From: Paraburkholderia sp. Tr-20389
GTDB taxonomy: Bacteria > Pseudomonadota > Gammaproteobacteria > Burkholderiales > Burkholderiaceae
Reading direction: 5' to 3'
Assembly: GCF_017104565.1 (NCBI RefSeq)
Contig: NZ_JAAGPD010000030.1
Location: forward strand, 62,001-126,000
Length of the DNA stretch: 64,000 bases
This document shows, one piece after another, positions 1-8,344 of this stretch. The translations under genes were made by a program, and so were the position numbers. The notes below the pieces were generated by a model. It did no database searches. It was not told where the DNA came from and saw only the letters and a list, made by a program, of their open reading frames with translations. Position 1 is the stretch's first letter; every line of letters begins with the position of its first letter.

Positions 1-344
1 AGTTGCGCGGTGACGAGTTCCCATACGGTGAGACCGATCGATAGCGCGAGCAGCCACGGCGCGGTATTGCGCCATGCTTCGACGCGTGCGCTTCTGGCGG
101 TGCTGGCGCGCCACCCTGCAATACCGATCGCAAGCGACAACGCCGCCAACAGCAGCTTGAGAATGGACAGTTCGCGCGTATAAGGCCAATCGTCGAGCGC
201 GGGCCACCATTGCGTAATGGCCGCGCTGCCGAGCCAGCCGAACGCAGCCAGCAGCGCGATCAGGCGTTTGCCTTGCTCGCGTGCATCGCGTTTGCCTTCA
301 CCCGCTATACCCGCGAGTTCGAGTGTGGGTGCTTGTGTGGACAT
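1..344 (-). CDS. ABC transporter permease, SsuC/TauC-like (partial, runs off the left edge)
   Basis: N-terminal 114 residues of an inner-membrane permease; the rest lies outside the window. Translation from the ATG at 344 begins MSTQAPTLELAG, has no stop to the edge, and shows hydrophobic stretches (LIALLAAFGWLGSAA; LSILKLLLAALSLAIGIAG) separated by polar loops, then WLLALSIGLTVWELV, the usual entry into the SsuC/TauC permease core. It starts 25 bases after the stop of the periplasmic binding protein on the same strand, so the two are almost certainly one import operon. The sulfonate, taurine or nitrate substrate cannot be settled from this fragment. The ATPase is presumably further left. Confidence 0.75.
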   Translation of the reverse strand, partial: MSTQAPTLELAGIAGEGKRDAREQGKRLIALLAAFGWLGSAAITQWWPALDDWPYTRELSILKLLLAALSLAIGIAGWRASTARSARVEAWRNTAPWLLALSIGLTVWELVTAQ

Positions 345-369
345 GTCATCGTGCTCCGTCAATGCGAGT

Positions 370-1371
370 TCATGTGCTGGCAAGATGCGTCTCCGAGATC
401 GCGCGAACGTCGATGCGGCGCGGCAGGATGGCATCCTGATGCGCGCGGTCCGCGACTTTTTGCAGCGTTGCGATATCCGCGTCGGTGACGAAATGCTGCT
501 TCAGCGCCGCGCGTTTCGTGATCTGCTTCGCGGCTTCGAGCGGCGAGCGTGTGAGCGTCGCGTAGATTTGCGCGTACGCGTCGGGATTGGCCAGCGCCCA
601 GTCACCCGCGCGCTGGTAGCGAACGAGCACATCGGCGATGGCTGCACGCTTGCGCGGATCGCTCAACGAAGCGCCCGAAGCGGTGATGAAGCCCAGGCCG
701 CTATTGATGCCGGAGCCGTCGCGCAGGATGCGGCCGCCGCGTTGCGCCGCGATGCCGTAGTAAGGGTCGAACGTCGCCCACACTTCGATCGCGCCGGAGG
801 CGAAGGCCGCAAATGCATCGACGGGCAGGATGAAGCGCACCGTCACGTCGTCTTTCGTGAGGCCCGCTTCGGCGAGTGCGCCGTATAACTGGAACTGCGA
901 GATGCTGCCCCGCGCCGACGAAACGAATACCGTGCGGCCCTTCAGGTCCGCGATGGTGCGGATGGTCGAATTCGATCCAACCAGAATGCCGAGTTGCGCG
1001 CCCGAGCCGATGCGCGTCGCCACGATCTTCAACGTCGGGTCGCCGACGGCCGCTGCCAGCACGGGGAGATCGCCGGCCGGCGCGAGATCGACGGCGCCGG
1101 CACGCTGTGCTTCGAACAACGGCGCCGCGCCCTGGAAGTTGGCCCAGCGGTAAGCGTACGGGGCGCCGTCCAGCACCTTCGCCGCTTCGACGAGCGCCCG
1201 TGTGCCGCCCGCCTGATCGCCGAGCACGATGGTCACGTCATCCGCTGCGCGAGCGTTGCGTGCGCCTGTCAAAGCGGTCGCCATCGCGAGCGGCGCCGCC
1301 GCGAGCGAACGCAGCACACGCCGGCGCGCCCGCATGGACATTGAAAAAGACGTTGGAACGGAAGCGGCCAT
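370..1371 (-). CDS. Periplasmic substrate-binding protein of a sulfonate/nitrate-type ABC importer
   Basis: 333 aa, the usual length for the SsuA/TauA/NrtA-like binding proteins. It starts with a twin-arginine-like signal (residues 14-42, containing RARRRVLRSLAAAPLAMA and ending in ARNARA), so export by Tat or Sec is likely. The mature part has the type 2 periplasmic fold features GDQAGGTRALVEAA, FEAQRAGAVDLAPAGDLPVL and ADLKGRTVFVSSARGS, the last typical of aliphatic-sulfonate binding proteins. The start at 1371 is supported by GAGGACTT just upstream. It is followed by the permease gene 25 bases away. Ligand not determined; an alkanesulfonate is the best guess from family. Confidence 0.8.
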   Translation of the reverse strand: MAASVPTSFSMSMRARRRVLRSLAAAPLAMATALTGARNARAADDVTIVLGDQAGGTRALVEAAKVLDGAPYAYRWANFQGAAPLFEAQRAGAVDLAPAGDLPVLAAAVGDPTLKIVATRIGSGAQLGILVGSNSTIRTIADLKGRTVFVSSARGSISQFQLYGALAEAGLTKDDVTVRFILPVDAFAAFASGAIEVWATFDPYYGIAAQRGGRILRDGSGINSGLGFITASGASLSDPRKRAAIADVLVRYQRAGDWALANPDAYAQIYATLTRSPLEAAKQITKRAALKQHFVTDADIATLQKVADRAHQDAILPRRIDVRAISETHLAST

Positions 1372-1423
1372 AAGTCCTCACTGTGCGTATCGGGCACAGC
1401 GTAGCGACGACCGGCGGCCGTGA

Positions 1424-1453
1424 GAATTATTCAATTCCGATATGTTTATATCG
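1424..1453. promoter_or_regulatory. Two adjacent palindromes in the divergent ssuA-like / sotB-like intergenic region
   Basis: GAATTATTCAATTC (1424-1437; 5-base arms) is immediately followed by CGATATGTTTATATCG (1438-1453; 6-base arms). They lie 53-82 bases upstream of the binding-protein start at 1371, in the AT-rich part of a 324-base divergent spacer. Placement and symmetry suggest regulator binding sites, but no regulator gene is adjacent, so the role is inferred. Confidence 0.35.
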
Positions 1454-1517
1454 GTTCAATATTTATCGTTTGCATTTTTATCGGGCGTGAGCGGATGCGC
1501 ACTCGAGAATCCCTCGC

Positions 1518-1545
1518 TTGTATCGCGCACTTAAGGGTTTATACT
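1518..1545 (+). promoter_or_regulatory. Candidate sigma-70 promoter for the sotB-like gene
   Basis: TTGTAT at 1518-1523 and TATACT at 1540-1545 are separated by 16 bases, close to consensus -35/-10 spacing, about 150 bases before the MFS gene at 1696. TTAAG (1531-1535) and CTTAA (1544-1548) form an inverted repeat over the -10, so repressor control is possible. The rest of the 1372-1695 spacer holds no gene I can support. Confidence 0.35.
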
Positions 1546-1695
1546 TAACCCCGTCTCCTCCGTATCTTCCCGATATGGATTCTTGCCCGCCGCCGTGCGG
1601 GCATTTTCTTGGGCGGCCAACCGCGGATCATCGTCCGGTGCCATGCGGTTGCAGCCGCTCTTTAAGCGCCACTCTGTCTTTTTGCCCAACCGGCA

Positions 1696-2889
1696 ATGTC
1701 AACTCCCGATTCCTTCGCAGCAAAACATTCGTGGTGGGGCGTGCTGGCGCTCGCACTTGCGGCCTTCGTCTTCAACACCACGGAATTCGTTCCCGTCGCC
1801 TTGCTGAGTTCGATCGGCGAAAGCCTCTCGATGCAGCCGACCGACGTCGGCGTGATGCTGACCATCTATGCATGGGCCGTCGCGCTCGTATCGTTGCCGT
1901 TGACGATACTCACGCGCCACGTCGAACGCCGCAAGCTGCTCACAGGGGTGCTGCTGCTGTTCGTCGCCTGCCATATCGTGACAGGCGTCGCGTGGAATTT
2001 TGCCGTGCTCGTCATCGGCAGACTGGGCATTGCCTGCGCCCATGCGATCTTCTGGTCGATATCCGTTTCGCTGGTTGTCAGACTGGCCCCTGCCGACAAG
2101 AAAAGCCGCGCGCTCGGACTGCTGGCAATGGGCACGTCGCTGGCGATGGTCGCGGGCATTCCTGTCGGACGGATGATCGGCGAGGCGTTGGGTTGGCGGA
2201 TTACGTTCCAGGTAATCGCCGTTGCGGCGGTTGTCGTCCTTTTGCTGCTGCGCTTCACATTGCCCGTGCTGTCGAGCGAGCAGTCCGGTTCGCTACGCAG
2301 CTTGCCCGTTCTGCTCAGAAATCCGACCTTGATGTGTCTCTATCTGGTCACGGTGCTGGTCGTATCGGCGCATTTCACCGCGTACACGTACATCGAGCCG
2401 TTCATCCAGCAGGTCAATCATGCGAGCGGAAGCCGCATCACCTTCATCCTGACCTTGTTCGGCGCAGCCGGGATTCCGGCTGCGATCTGCTTCAACCGGT
2501 TCTATCCGCAGCAACCGGAGCGCTTCATGCGCGGCGCGGTGATGTCGATCGCCGCGTGTCTGCTGATCCTTTTCCCCTGCTCGCTGAGCATCGTCACGTT
2601 GTCGGTGCATTCGTTCATATGGGGAGGCGCGATCATCTGCTTCGGTCTGGGCATGCAGGCGTGGGTGCTGCGACTGGCACCCGATGCCACCGACCTCGCC
2701 GTTTCGATTTTTTCGGGGCTCTACAACGTGGCGATCGGCGCAGGTGCGCTGTTCGGCAATCATATTGCCAGGGACTATGGCATCCCCTGGATCGGCACCT
2801 TCGGCGGCATGATCGCCGGGCTGGCTGCGGCGGCATGCTGGTTCGCCTTCCGTGCGCGCCATCCGCGCAACGGCATGTCGTCGGAATAA
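1696..2889 (+). CDS. MFS sugar-efflux-type transporter (SotB-like)
   Basis: 397 aa with about 12 membrane segments. The N-terminus (VFNTTEFVPVALLSSIGES) is the signature of the DHA1 subgroup containing E. coli SotB/YdeA and arabinose/IPTG exporters, followed by YAWAVALVSLPLTILTRHVERRKLL, the motif A region between TM2 and TM3. Length matches SotB (396 aa). It faces away from the ABC importer and converges on the next MFS gene. The ribosome binding site is weak. Family assignment is firm; the actual substrate (sugar or drug) is not. Confidence 0.82.
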   Translation: MSTPDSFAAKHSWWGVLALALAAFVFNTTEFVPVALLSSIGESLSMQPTDVGVMLTIYAWAVALVSLPLTILTRHVERRKLLTGVLLLFVACHIVTGVAWNFAVLVIGRLGIACAHAIFWSISVSLVVRLAPADKKSRALGLLAMGTSLAMVAGIPVGRMIGEALGWRITFQVIAVAAVVVLLLLRFTLPVLSSEQSGSLRSLPVLLRNPTLMCLYLVTVLVVSAHFTAYTYIEPFIQQVNHASGSRITFILTLFGAAGIPAAICFNRFYPQQPERFMRGAVMSIAACLLILFPCSLSIVTLSVHSFIWGGAIICFGLGMQAWVLRLAPDATDLAVSIFSGLYNVAIGAGALFGNHIARDYGIPWIGTFGGMIAGLAAAACWFAFRARHPRNGMSSE

Positions 2890-2900
2890 GGTCGTGCACG

Positions 2901-2939
2901 ATGGAGTGGCCGAACGCGGCCAGGCGTCAGCCACTCCAT
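2901..2939. terminator. Hairpin between convergent MFS genes
   Basis: ATGGAGTGGC at 2901-2910 pairs perfectly with GCCACTCCAT at 2930-2939, with a 19-base loop. It sits between the stops of two convergent genes (2889 and 2943). No U-run follows on either strand, so it is a terminator-like hairpin rather than a classical intrinsic terminator. Confidence 0.35.
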
Positions 2940-2942
2940 CCG

Positions 2943-4385
2943 TCAACCGTCGACATTCATTGCGTCACCCTCACCCGCAATCTCGTCGAGTGTCCTGCCG
3001 CGCGTTTCCATCGCGAACGCAGCCATCACCATCGCGCCCGCCAGCGACACGAACGCGAAATAACCGAACACGGCCTCCACGTTCAGATACGTCAGCAACG
3101 CACCGATGATCATCGGCCCGATCACGGACGACGCCCGCGTCACCGCAGACGCAGCACCCGCGCCACGCGCGCGTATCCTCGTCGGATACACCTCGGGCGC
3201 ATAGACATAGATTCCGCACTGGACGATCGCAATCAGCGCGACACTCAGCGACGCCAACATTGAAACCTGCGCGGCCGGCACGCGCGTTCCACTGAACGCG
3301 AGATAGAGCATCGGCAGCGCGGCGCCGAGAAACGCCAGCGCGAAGGTTTTCTTGCGCCCGAGCCAGTCGATCACGAAGATACCCGCCAGCGTGCCGATCA
3401 ACGTCGCGATCATGCTGACCATGCCGTAGCGCAGCGCGACCTGTAACGGCAGGTGATAGACGGTCCGGTACAGCGACGGCAGCCACACCAGAATCCCGTA
3501 CGTCGTCAGGCTGCCGCAGCAGGCCATCAGCCATACCGTCAGCGTGCGCGTAGCGAAGCCGCGCTTGAACAGCGCGCGAAACGGCGCTTTGGCCGGGTCC
3601 GCCTGCGTTCCTGCAGCGCGCAGAGCGGGCAGTGCGGCGTACCGATCGCGGGGCACCGCCTGCTCCATCGTCGCGACGATACGGTCCGCTTCTTCAGCAC
3701 GGCCGTTGATCGCGAGCCAGCGCGGCGATTCGGGCGCCGCGCGCGGCAGGATCGCGGCGAGCACGATGGGCAGCGCGCCGACCACGAACATCGCCTGCCA
3801 GCCATACGCGGGGATCAGCCACAACGCAGCGAGCGCCGCAATCAGATTGCCCACCGCAAAAGTGGACTGAAGAATGAAGATCACGCGCCCGCGAATTTTC
3901 GCAGGGCACAGTTCGTTCATATAGGTCGCCGACACGGGCGACTCGCCGCCCAGCCCGATACCCTGCAAGAACCGCAACGCGATGAACACCGCGTAGCTCG
4001 GTGCATACGCGGATGCGAGGCTGCCCAGCGCAAGAATCACGAGCAGCCAGCGCAGCACGCGCAATCGTCCGAAACGTTCGGCGGCGGCGCTGAACACCAG
4101 CGCGCCGATCGTCTGCCCGACATAACCGCCCGACACGAGCAACGCAGCCTCGCCAGGCGACAGATGCCATAAACCGATCAACACGGGCAGCACATACGCG
4201 ATCGTCAGCGCGTCGAACGCATCGGTCATATGAACGAAACCGGCCACGCTCAGTACACGCGCATGCCATCGCGTGAACGGCAGCCGTTCGATGCGCGCCG
4301 AGATCAGCGCGGCGGCGTGCCGATCCCGGCTGCGCGCGACGGTGTTCGCGTCGACCTGTTTCACTGTGCTCGATAGATCCATCAT
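2943..4385 (-). CDS. MFS transporter, metabolite:H+ symporter type
   Basis: 480 aa, with a long cytoplasmic N-terminus (about 50 residues) followed by VAGFVHMTDAFDALTIAYVLP, the acidic TM1 motif of aromatic-acid and sugar-acid symporters (PcaK/MhpT/NiaP-like). AAERFGRLRVL is motif A, and FLQGIGLGGESPVSATYMNEL resembles the TM4/TM5 stretch of this group. WLGRKKT is the second-half loop repeat. It lies downstream of the Rieske oxygenase and reductase on the same strand (131-base gap), so it is likely the uptake system for that pathway's aromatic substrate. Two consecutive ATG codons are preceded by GAGGAC. Confidence 0.8.
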   Translation of the reverse strand: MMDLSSTVKQVDANTVARSRDRHAAALISARIERLPFTRWHARVLSVAGFVHMTDAFDALTIAYVLPVLIGLWHLSPGEAALLVSGGYVGQTIGALVFSAAAERFGRLRVLRWLLVILALGSLASAYAPSYAVFIALRFLQGIGLGGESPVSATYMNELCPAKIRGRVIFILQSTFAVGNLIAALAALWLIPAYGWQAMFVVGALPIVLAAILPRAAPESPRWLAINGRAEEADRIVATMEQAVPRDRYAALPALRAAGTQADPAKAPFRALFKRGFATRTLTVWLMACCGSLTTYGILVWLPSLYRTVYHLPLQVALRYGMVSMIATLIGTLAGIFVIDWLGRKKTFALAFLGAALPMLYLAFSGTRVPAAQVSMLASLSVALIAIVQCGIYVYAPEVYPTRIRARGAGAASAVTRASSVIGPMIIGALLTYLNVEAVFGYFAFVSLAGAMVMAAFAMETRGRTLDEIAGEGDAMNVDG

Positions 4386-4516
4386 GTCCTCAGTAGGGAG
4401 TGCGGGACGCGAGACATGCCGTCCGTGGGGGAAATGCGCCGCTTCGAAGGCGAGCGGCTTCAGCGATTCATGTCATGTGTCGCGATGCGTTCAGATGCAA
4501 GCGTCGCAGCACGACC

Positions 4517-5539
4517 TCACGCGAGATCGAGTACAAGCGTCGGGCTTTTTGCACCGGATACGCAGACCATCATCACGGCGTTCGCGGCCTTGTCGGATTG
4601 CGTGAGCACGGCATCGCGATGCTCGGGACAACCGCCCAGCACACGCGTTTCGCACGCGCCGCACAGGCCTTCGCGACAGCTGTAGTCGACGTCGACGCCC
4701 GCTTCGAGCAGCACGTCGAGCAAAGCCGCGCCCGCCGGCACAGCGAGGCGCCGGCCGCTTTTCGCCAGTTCGACCGTGTACCCGCCCTGCGGCGTATCCG
4801 GCGCGGGCGCGCTCGCGGCGAACCGTTCGACGTGCACGTTGCCGATGCCCGCGCTTGCGCATGCCGTTTCGAATGCGCTCAACATCGCGTCCGGTCCGCA
4901 GCAGTACGCGTGAACATCGGCGGGCTGTTGCGCCAGCAGCGCGCCGAGATCGAACGGATGCCCCGCATGGTCCGCATCGAAATGCAACTGCACGCTGCCG
5001 TCGTTCGTGCCGAGTTGGTCCAGATACGCAGCCTGCGAGCGCTCGCGTGCGCAATACACGAGACGCACTGCGCGGCCGGCTTCACGTAAACGCCGGTACA
5101 TGCAGAGCATCGGCGTGATGCCGATGCCGCCCGCGATCAGCAAGGTCGACGCCGCATCCTCCTGCAACGCGAAGTTGTTGCGCGGCGCGCCGATCGTCAG
5201 CACCGCGCCGCAGCGCAATTGCTCGTGCACGTAGCGCGAACCGCCGCGGCTCTTCGCATCGGCGAGCACGCCAATCACATAGCGGTCCACCTCGTCGGGC
5301 GAATTCACCAGCGAATAGCTGCGCGTGATGCCGTTCGGAAGATGCAGATCGATATGCGCACCCGGCGTGAAGCGCGGAAACGTGCCGCCATGCGCCGGCA
5401 CGAGTTCGATGCCCAGCACGCGCTCTGCTTCGTGACGCAAGGTGCGCACCTTCGCCTCGATGCGTGTCCGCGCGCGGCTCATGCTCACACCGCCTGTTTG
5501 CTGTTGCATGTTTTGCAGACCTCGATGGATGGACGACAT
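4517..5539 (-). CDS. Phthalate-dioxygenase-reductase/VanB-type oxidoreductase (flavin, NAD, 2Fe-2S)
   Basis: 340 aa, a class IA oxygenase reductase. It passes electrons from NAD(P)H through flavin to a plant-type ferredoxin cluster and on to the Rieske oxygenase encoded just upstream. The flavin-binding RSYSLVNSP is near residues 73-81, the nucleotide-binding LLIAGGIGITPMLCM follows, and C-terminal cysteines at 288, 293, 296 and 326 (YSCREGLCGAC ... MMVCVSG) form the 2Fe-2S site. Only 6 bases separate it from the oxygenase stop, so the two form one operon. Domain order (flavin-NAD-ferredoxin) matches phthalate dioxygenase reductase and vanillate demethylase VanB. Internal ATGs at residues 11 and 20 are possible starts. 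Confidence 0.9.
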   Translation of the reverse strand: MSSIHRGLQNMQQQTGGVSMSRARTRIEAKVRTLRHEAERVLGIELVPAHGGTFPRFTPGAHIDLHLPNGITRSYSLVNSPDEVDRYVIGVLADAKSRGGSRYVHEQLRCGAVLTIGAPRNNFALQEDAASTLLIAGGIGITPMLCMYRRLREAGRAVRLVYCARERSQAAYLDQLGTNDGSVQLHFDADHAGHPFDLGALLAQQPADVHAYCCGPDAMLSAFETACASAGIGNVHVERFAASAPAPDTPQGGYTVELAKSGRRLAVPAGAALLDVLLEAGVDVDYSCREGLCGACETRVLGGCPEHRDAVLTQSDKAANAVMMVCVSGAKSPTLVLDLA

Positions 5540-5545
5540 CTGCGC

Positions 5546-6913
5546 TTACGACGCTTCACCCGCTGGCGCCACGTCGCGCACGGCGTCACTCGATTCAGGC
5601 GCTGCGGCCCGTACGGGAGTCTGTTTGCCACCGTGCACCGAGAAAAACCGCGCACGATTCACCTTCTGCCCGATGGCGTTCTCGTAGGCCTCGCGCACGC
5701 TTTCCGGCTGTCCGTACTGGCCGATGAAATCGCGCAGATACGCACCGAGCAGCGGATGCGCCGACAACTCGGCGAGCGTCATGCCGTTGATCATTTCTTC
5801 GCGGCACGCCGACGGCAAAAACACGTTCCGGTTGCGCGCGCTGTCAGTGATGAGGCCCTTCGGCGTAGCGCCCGCTGCGACCGCTTCGAGTTCCTCGAAA
5901 AAACGGCGGCGCAGCATGACGATGCCGCGATCGCTGGCGCCGAGCGTTTCGCGCGTGCGGTCCGTGATGACGCCCTGCCCGACCCACGCCGCGAAATCCT
6001 GATTCGCGACGTGACTCGTGATCCAGTCGCCGTTCTCATCGCGCAGCGGTCCGTACCATGCGGGGATGTGCTCCTGCACGTAAGGCTCCTGCTCCTTCGG
6101 CACCTTGTTGTAGACCCACAGCAAGCTCAGCGTGTTTTCATCGTCGATCGGCACGCGCCATTCGAAGTGGTGGCCGAGATAAAACGCATTCGGCCAGAGC
6201 GTGACGCGTCCCGTGGTCCACATCGGGTTCTGTTCGGTTTCATGCGCGCGCAGACGCTTGTAGACGAAGCCGAACTCGAATTCTTCGTACTTCGTATCGA
6301 GGTGGGTCGGTACGTGTTCGGCGTGGCTGTTCTGCTGACGCTCGGTCCAGTTGTTGTGGGTCCACTCGAAATGGATCGGATCGATCGAATTTTCCTGGCA
6401 CTGAAACCAGTTGCACGGAATCTCCGCCATCACCACCTGCGCGAAGCCGTTCGTGTAGTTGAACGGCTCCCAGTCCGGCAGCTCGGGCGCGGGCGACGGC
6501 CCCATGTACGCCCACACCATGCCCGCCTTCGCGCGCACCTGGTATGCGGTGATGCGCGTCTTCTGCCGCAGTCGCGCCTGCTCGTCGACGATCTCTTCGT
6601 ACGGCTGATGCGTGCACTGCCCTTTTGCGTCGAATTCCCAGCCGTGATACGCACAGCGCAAACCGCATTGCTCGACGAAACCGAACGCGAGATCCGCATT
6701 GCGATGCGGACAGCGACGCTGCACAAGACCGAAATTGCCGCTCAGGTCCTTGAACAGCACGAGGTCTTCGCCGAACAGGCGAATCGGACGGACCGGCTTG
6801 TCGTCGAATTCCGCGACGCCCGCAACGGGATGCCAGTAGCGCCGCAGATAGTCGCCCATCGGCGTGCCCGGACCCACTTCGGTGAGCACTTTGTTCTTTT
6901 CCTGACTCAACAT
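5546..6913 (-). CDS. Rieske non-heme iron oxygenase, large subunit (phthalate 4,5-dioxygenase family)
   Basis: 455 aa from the ATG at 6913; a longer reading frame to 7126 lacks family similarity and would swallow the promoter region. The start MLSQEKNKVLTEVGPGTPMG is typical of single-component phthalate-4,5-dioxygenase-like oxygenases. Rieske ligands are C68/H70 (RRCPH) and C87/H90 (CAYH). The mononuclear iron ligands lie in DPIHFEWTH (H181, H186). It is transcribed with its reductase (6-base gap) and probably the MFS gene beyond. With the divergent flavin monooxygenase, this implies a two-step hydroxylation or demethylation of an aromatic acid. Substrate unknown. Confidence 0.88.
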   Translation of the reverse strand: MLSQEKNKVLTEVGPGTPMGDYLRRYWHPVAGVAEFDDKPVRPIRLFGEDLVLFKDLSGNFGLVQRRCPHRNADLAFGFVEQCGLRCAYHGWEFDAKGQCTHQPYEEIVDEQARLRQKTRITAYQVRAKAGMVWAYMGPSPAPELPDWEPFNYTNGFAQVVMAEIPCNWFQCQENSIDPIHFEWTHNNWTERQQNSHAEHVPTHLDTKYEEFEFGFVYKRLRAHETEQNPMWTTGRVTLWPNAFYLGHHFEWRVPIDDENTLSLLWVYNKVPKEQEPYVQEHIPAWYGPLRDENGDWITSHVANQDFAAWVGQGVITDRTRETLGASDRGIVMLRRRFFEELEAVAAGATPKGLITDSARNRNVFLPSACREEMINGMTLAELSAHPLLGAYLRDFIGQYGQPESVREAYENAIGQKVNRARFFSVHGGKQTPVRAAAPESSDAVRDVAPAGEAS

Positions 6914-7131
6914 ATTCCGTGTCCTCGCATGTTGGAAACGCTGCCCCCCGTCTCCGGCGAGGCTCGAGCGATGGCGAAATCTTGGCGACGCGTCAGGGGC
7001 GCGACAACCTCTCCAAAATCCAAAAAGGTTGCCGTTCGTCCCGGCCAAAGAGCGTTTTCCAGGGACGGATGCGCGCACGCCGAACGATGCACTTTTCCTT
7101 GCCGTCAAAAACAAACTGCTCCACAATTAAC

Positions 7132-7164
7132 GTTCATTTTTGTTCTCTATGTTCATTTTTGAAC
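7132..7164. promoter_or_regulatory. Tandem operator candidate between the Rieske and flavin monooxygenase genes
   Basis: GTTCATTTTTG occurs twice, at 7132-7142 and 7151-7161, 19 bases apart, and the second copy completes the palindrome GTTCATTTTTGAAC (7151-7164). It lies 33-65 bases before the monooxygenase start in an otherwise gene-free divergent spacer (6914-7196). The IclR regulator encoded downstream is the obvious candidate to bind it; this is inference from position. Confidence 0.45.
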
Positions 7165-7196
7165 AGTTCGTTAATGCATTCGGCGTGAGGAAAAGC

Positions 7197-8315
7197 ATGA
7201 AGATCGGCATCATCGGCGGCGGGATTGGGGGCTTGGCGGCGGCGATCGCGCTGCGCAAGGCGGGACATCGGGTGAGCGTGTTCGAGCAGGCGGAACGTTT
7301 CGGCCGCGTCGGCGCGGATATCAACCTGACGCCGAACGCAGTTCGCGCGCTGGACGGACTGGGCGTCGGCGCACAGTTGCGCGAAACGGCCGCGCGCCCG
7401 AACGCGCGCATCAGCCGGATGTGGGACACGGGCGAGGAAACCTCGCGCCTCGCGATGTCGGACGAGGCGGAGCGCAAATACGGTGCACCGCAACTGACGA
7501 TGCACCGTGCGGACGTGATGGCCGCGCTGGAGCGGGCGCTGGCGCCGGGCGAACTGCAACTTGGCGCGCGCAGCGTCGGATTCGACCACGCGGACGGCGA
7601 AGCACGGGTGACGCTCGCCGACGGCTCGACGCACGCGTTCGATCTGCTGCTCGGCGCCGACGGCATCCATTCCGGCGTGCGCAAGCACCTGTTCGGCGAC
7701 GAGCATCCGCAGTTCACGGGCATCGTGTCGTATCGCGCGGTGGTACCCGCCGAACGGCTCAGCGGCGGAGATCTCGGCGCGTTCGTCAAATGGTGGGGAC
7801 CCACCGACGATCTGCAGATCGTCACGTTCCCGCTCAATCGCGGCCGCGACGTGTTCATCTTCGCGACCACCTCGCAGGCCGACTGGACGCACGAATCGTG
7901 GACCACGCCGGGCGACCCCGACGCGTTGCGCCGCGCGTACGCGAATTTCCACCCGCAAGCACGCGCCCTGCTCGACGCCTGCGACAGCGTGCTCGCGTCG
8001 GCGCTCTATATTCGCGATCCGTTGCCCAGCTGGACGGGCCCGCACATGGCGCTGCTCGGCGACGCATGCCATCCGATGATGCCGTTCATGGCACAGGGCG
8101 CGGGCATGGCGATCGAGGACGCCGTCGTGCTGTCGCGCGCGCTGACGGGCGTGGAAGCCGACGGGCTCGGCGCGGCGCTGAAGCGCTACGAAAGCGCGCG
8201 CCAGGAACGCACCGCGACAATCCAGATCGGCTCGCGCGGCAACAACTGGCTGAAAACGGGCGGCAATGCGGACTGGGTTTACGGGTACGATGCGTGGTCC
8301 GTGAGTCTGCAGTGA
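7197..8315 (+). CDS. FAD-dependent aromatic monooxygenase (salicylate/6-hydroxynicotinate hydroxylase type)
   Basis: 372 aa class A flavoprotein hydroxylase. The start at 7197 places the dinucleotide fold MKIGIIGGGIGGLAAAIALR at the exact N-terminus; an upstream in-frame ATG would add 19 unrelated residues. The DG motif is LLGADGIHSGVR, and the GD motif GDACHPMMPFMAQGAG binds the FAD ribityl chain. The C-terminus has WVYGYD, which I recognise from NicC-like enzymes, so a hydroxypyridine or hydroxybenzoate substrate is possible but unproven. It is read away from the Rieske operon across a shared control region and is followed after 29 bases by an IclR regulator. Confidence 0.85.
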   Translation: MKIGIIGGGIGGLAAAIALRKAGHRVSVFEQAERFGRVGADINLTPNAVRALDGLGVGAQLRETAARPNARISRMWDTGEETSRLAMSDEAERKYGAPQLTMHRADVMAALERALAPGELQLGARSVGFDHADGEARVTLADGSTHAFDLLLGADGIHSGVRKHLFGDEHPQFTGIVSYRAVVPAERLSGGDLGAFVKWWGPTDDLQIVTFPLNRGRDVFIFATTSQADWTHESWTTPGDPDALRRAYANFHPQARALLDACDSVLASALYIRDPLPSWTGPHMALLGDACHPMMPFMAQGAGMAIEDAVVLSRALTGVEADGLGAALKRYESARQERTATIQIGSRGNNWLKTGGNADWVYGYDAWSVSLQ

Positions 8316-8344
8316 CTCGTTGCTCCAACTGAACCAGCCCGAAG

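Noticed and set aside
1518-3263. 581-codon plus-strand open frame over the SotB-like gene
   Set aside because: Alternative frame of the transporter gene, extending into the convergent gene; no membrane segments or motifs.
6914-7126. N-terminal extension of the Rieske oxygenase
   Set aside because: The extra 71 residues do not resemble the family and cover the divergent promoter region; the ATG at 6913 gives the standard N-terminus.
5219-7162. 647-codon plus-strand open frame over the reductase and Rieske genes
   Set aside because: Runs antisense through two genes with intact catalytic motifs; composition typical of a GC-rich shadow frame.
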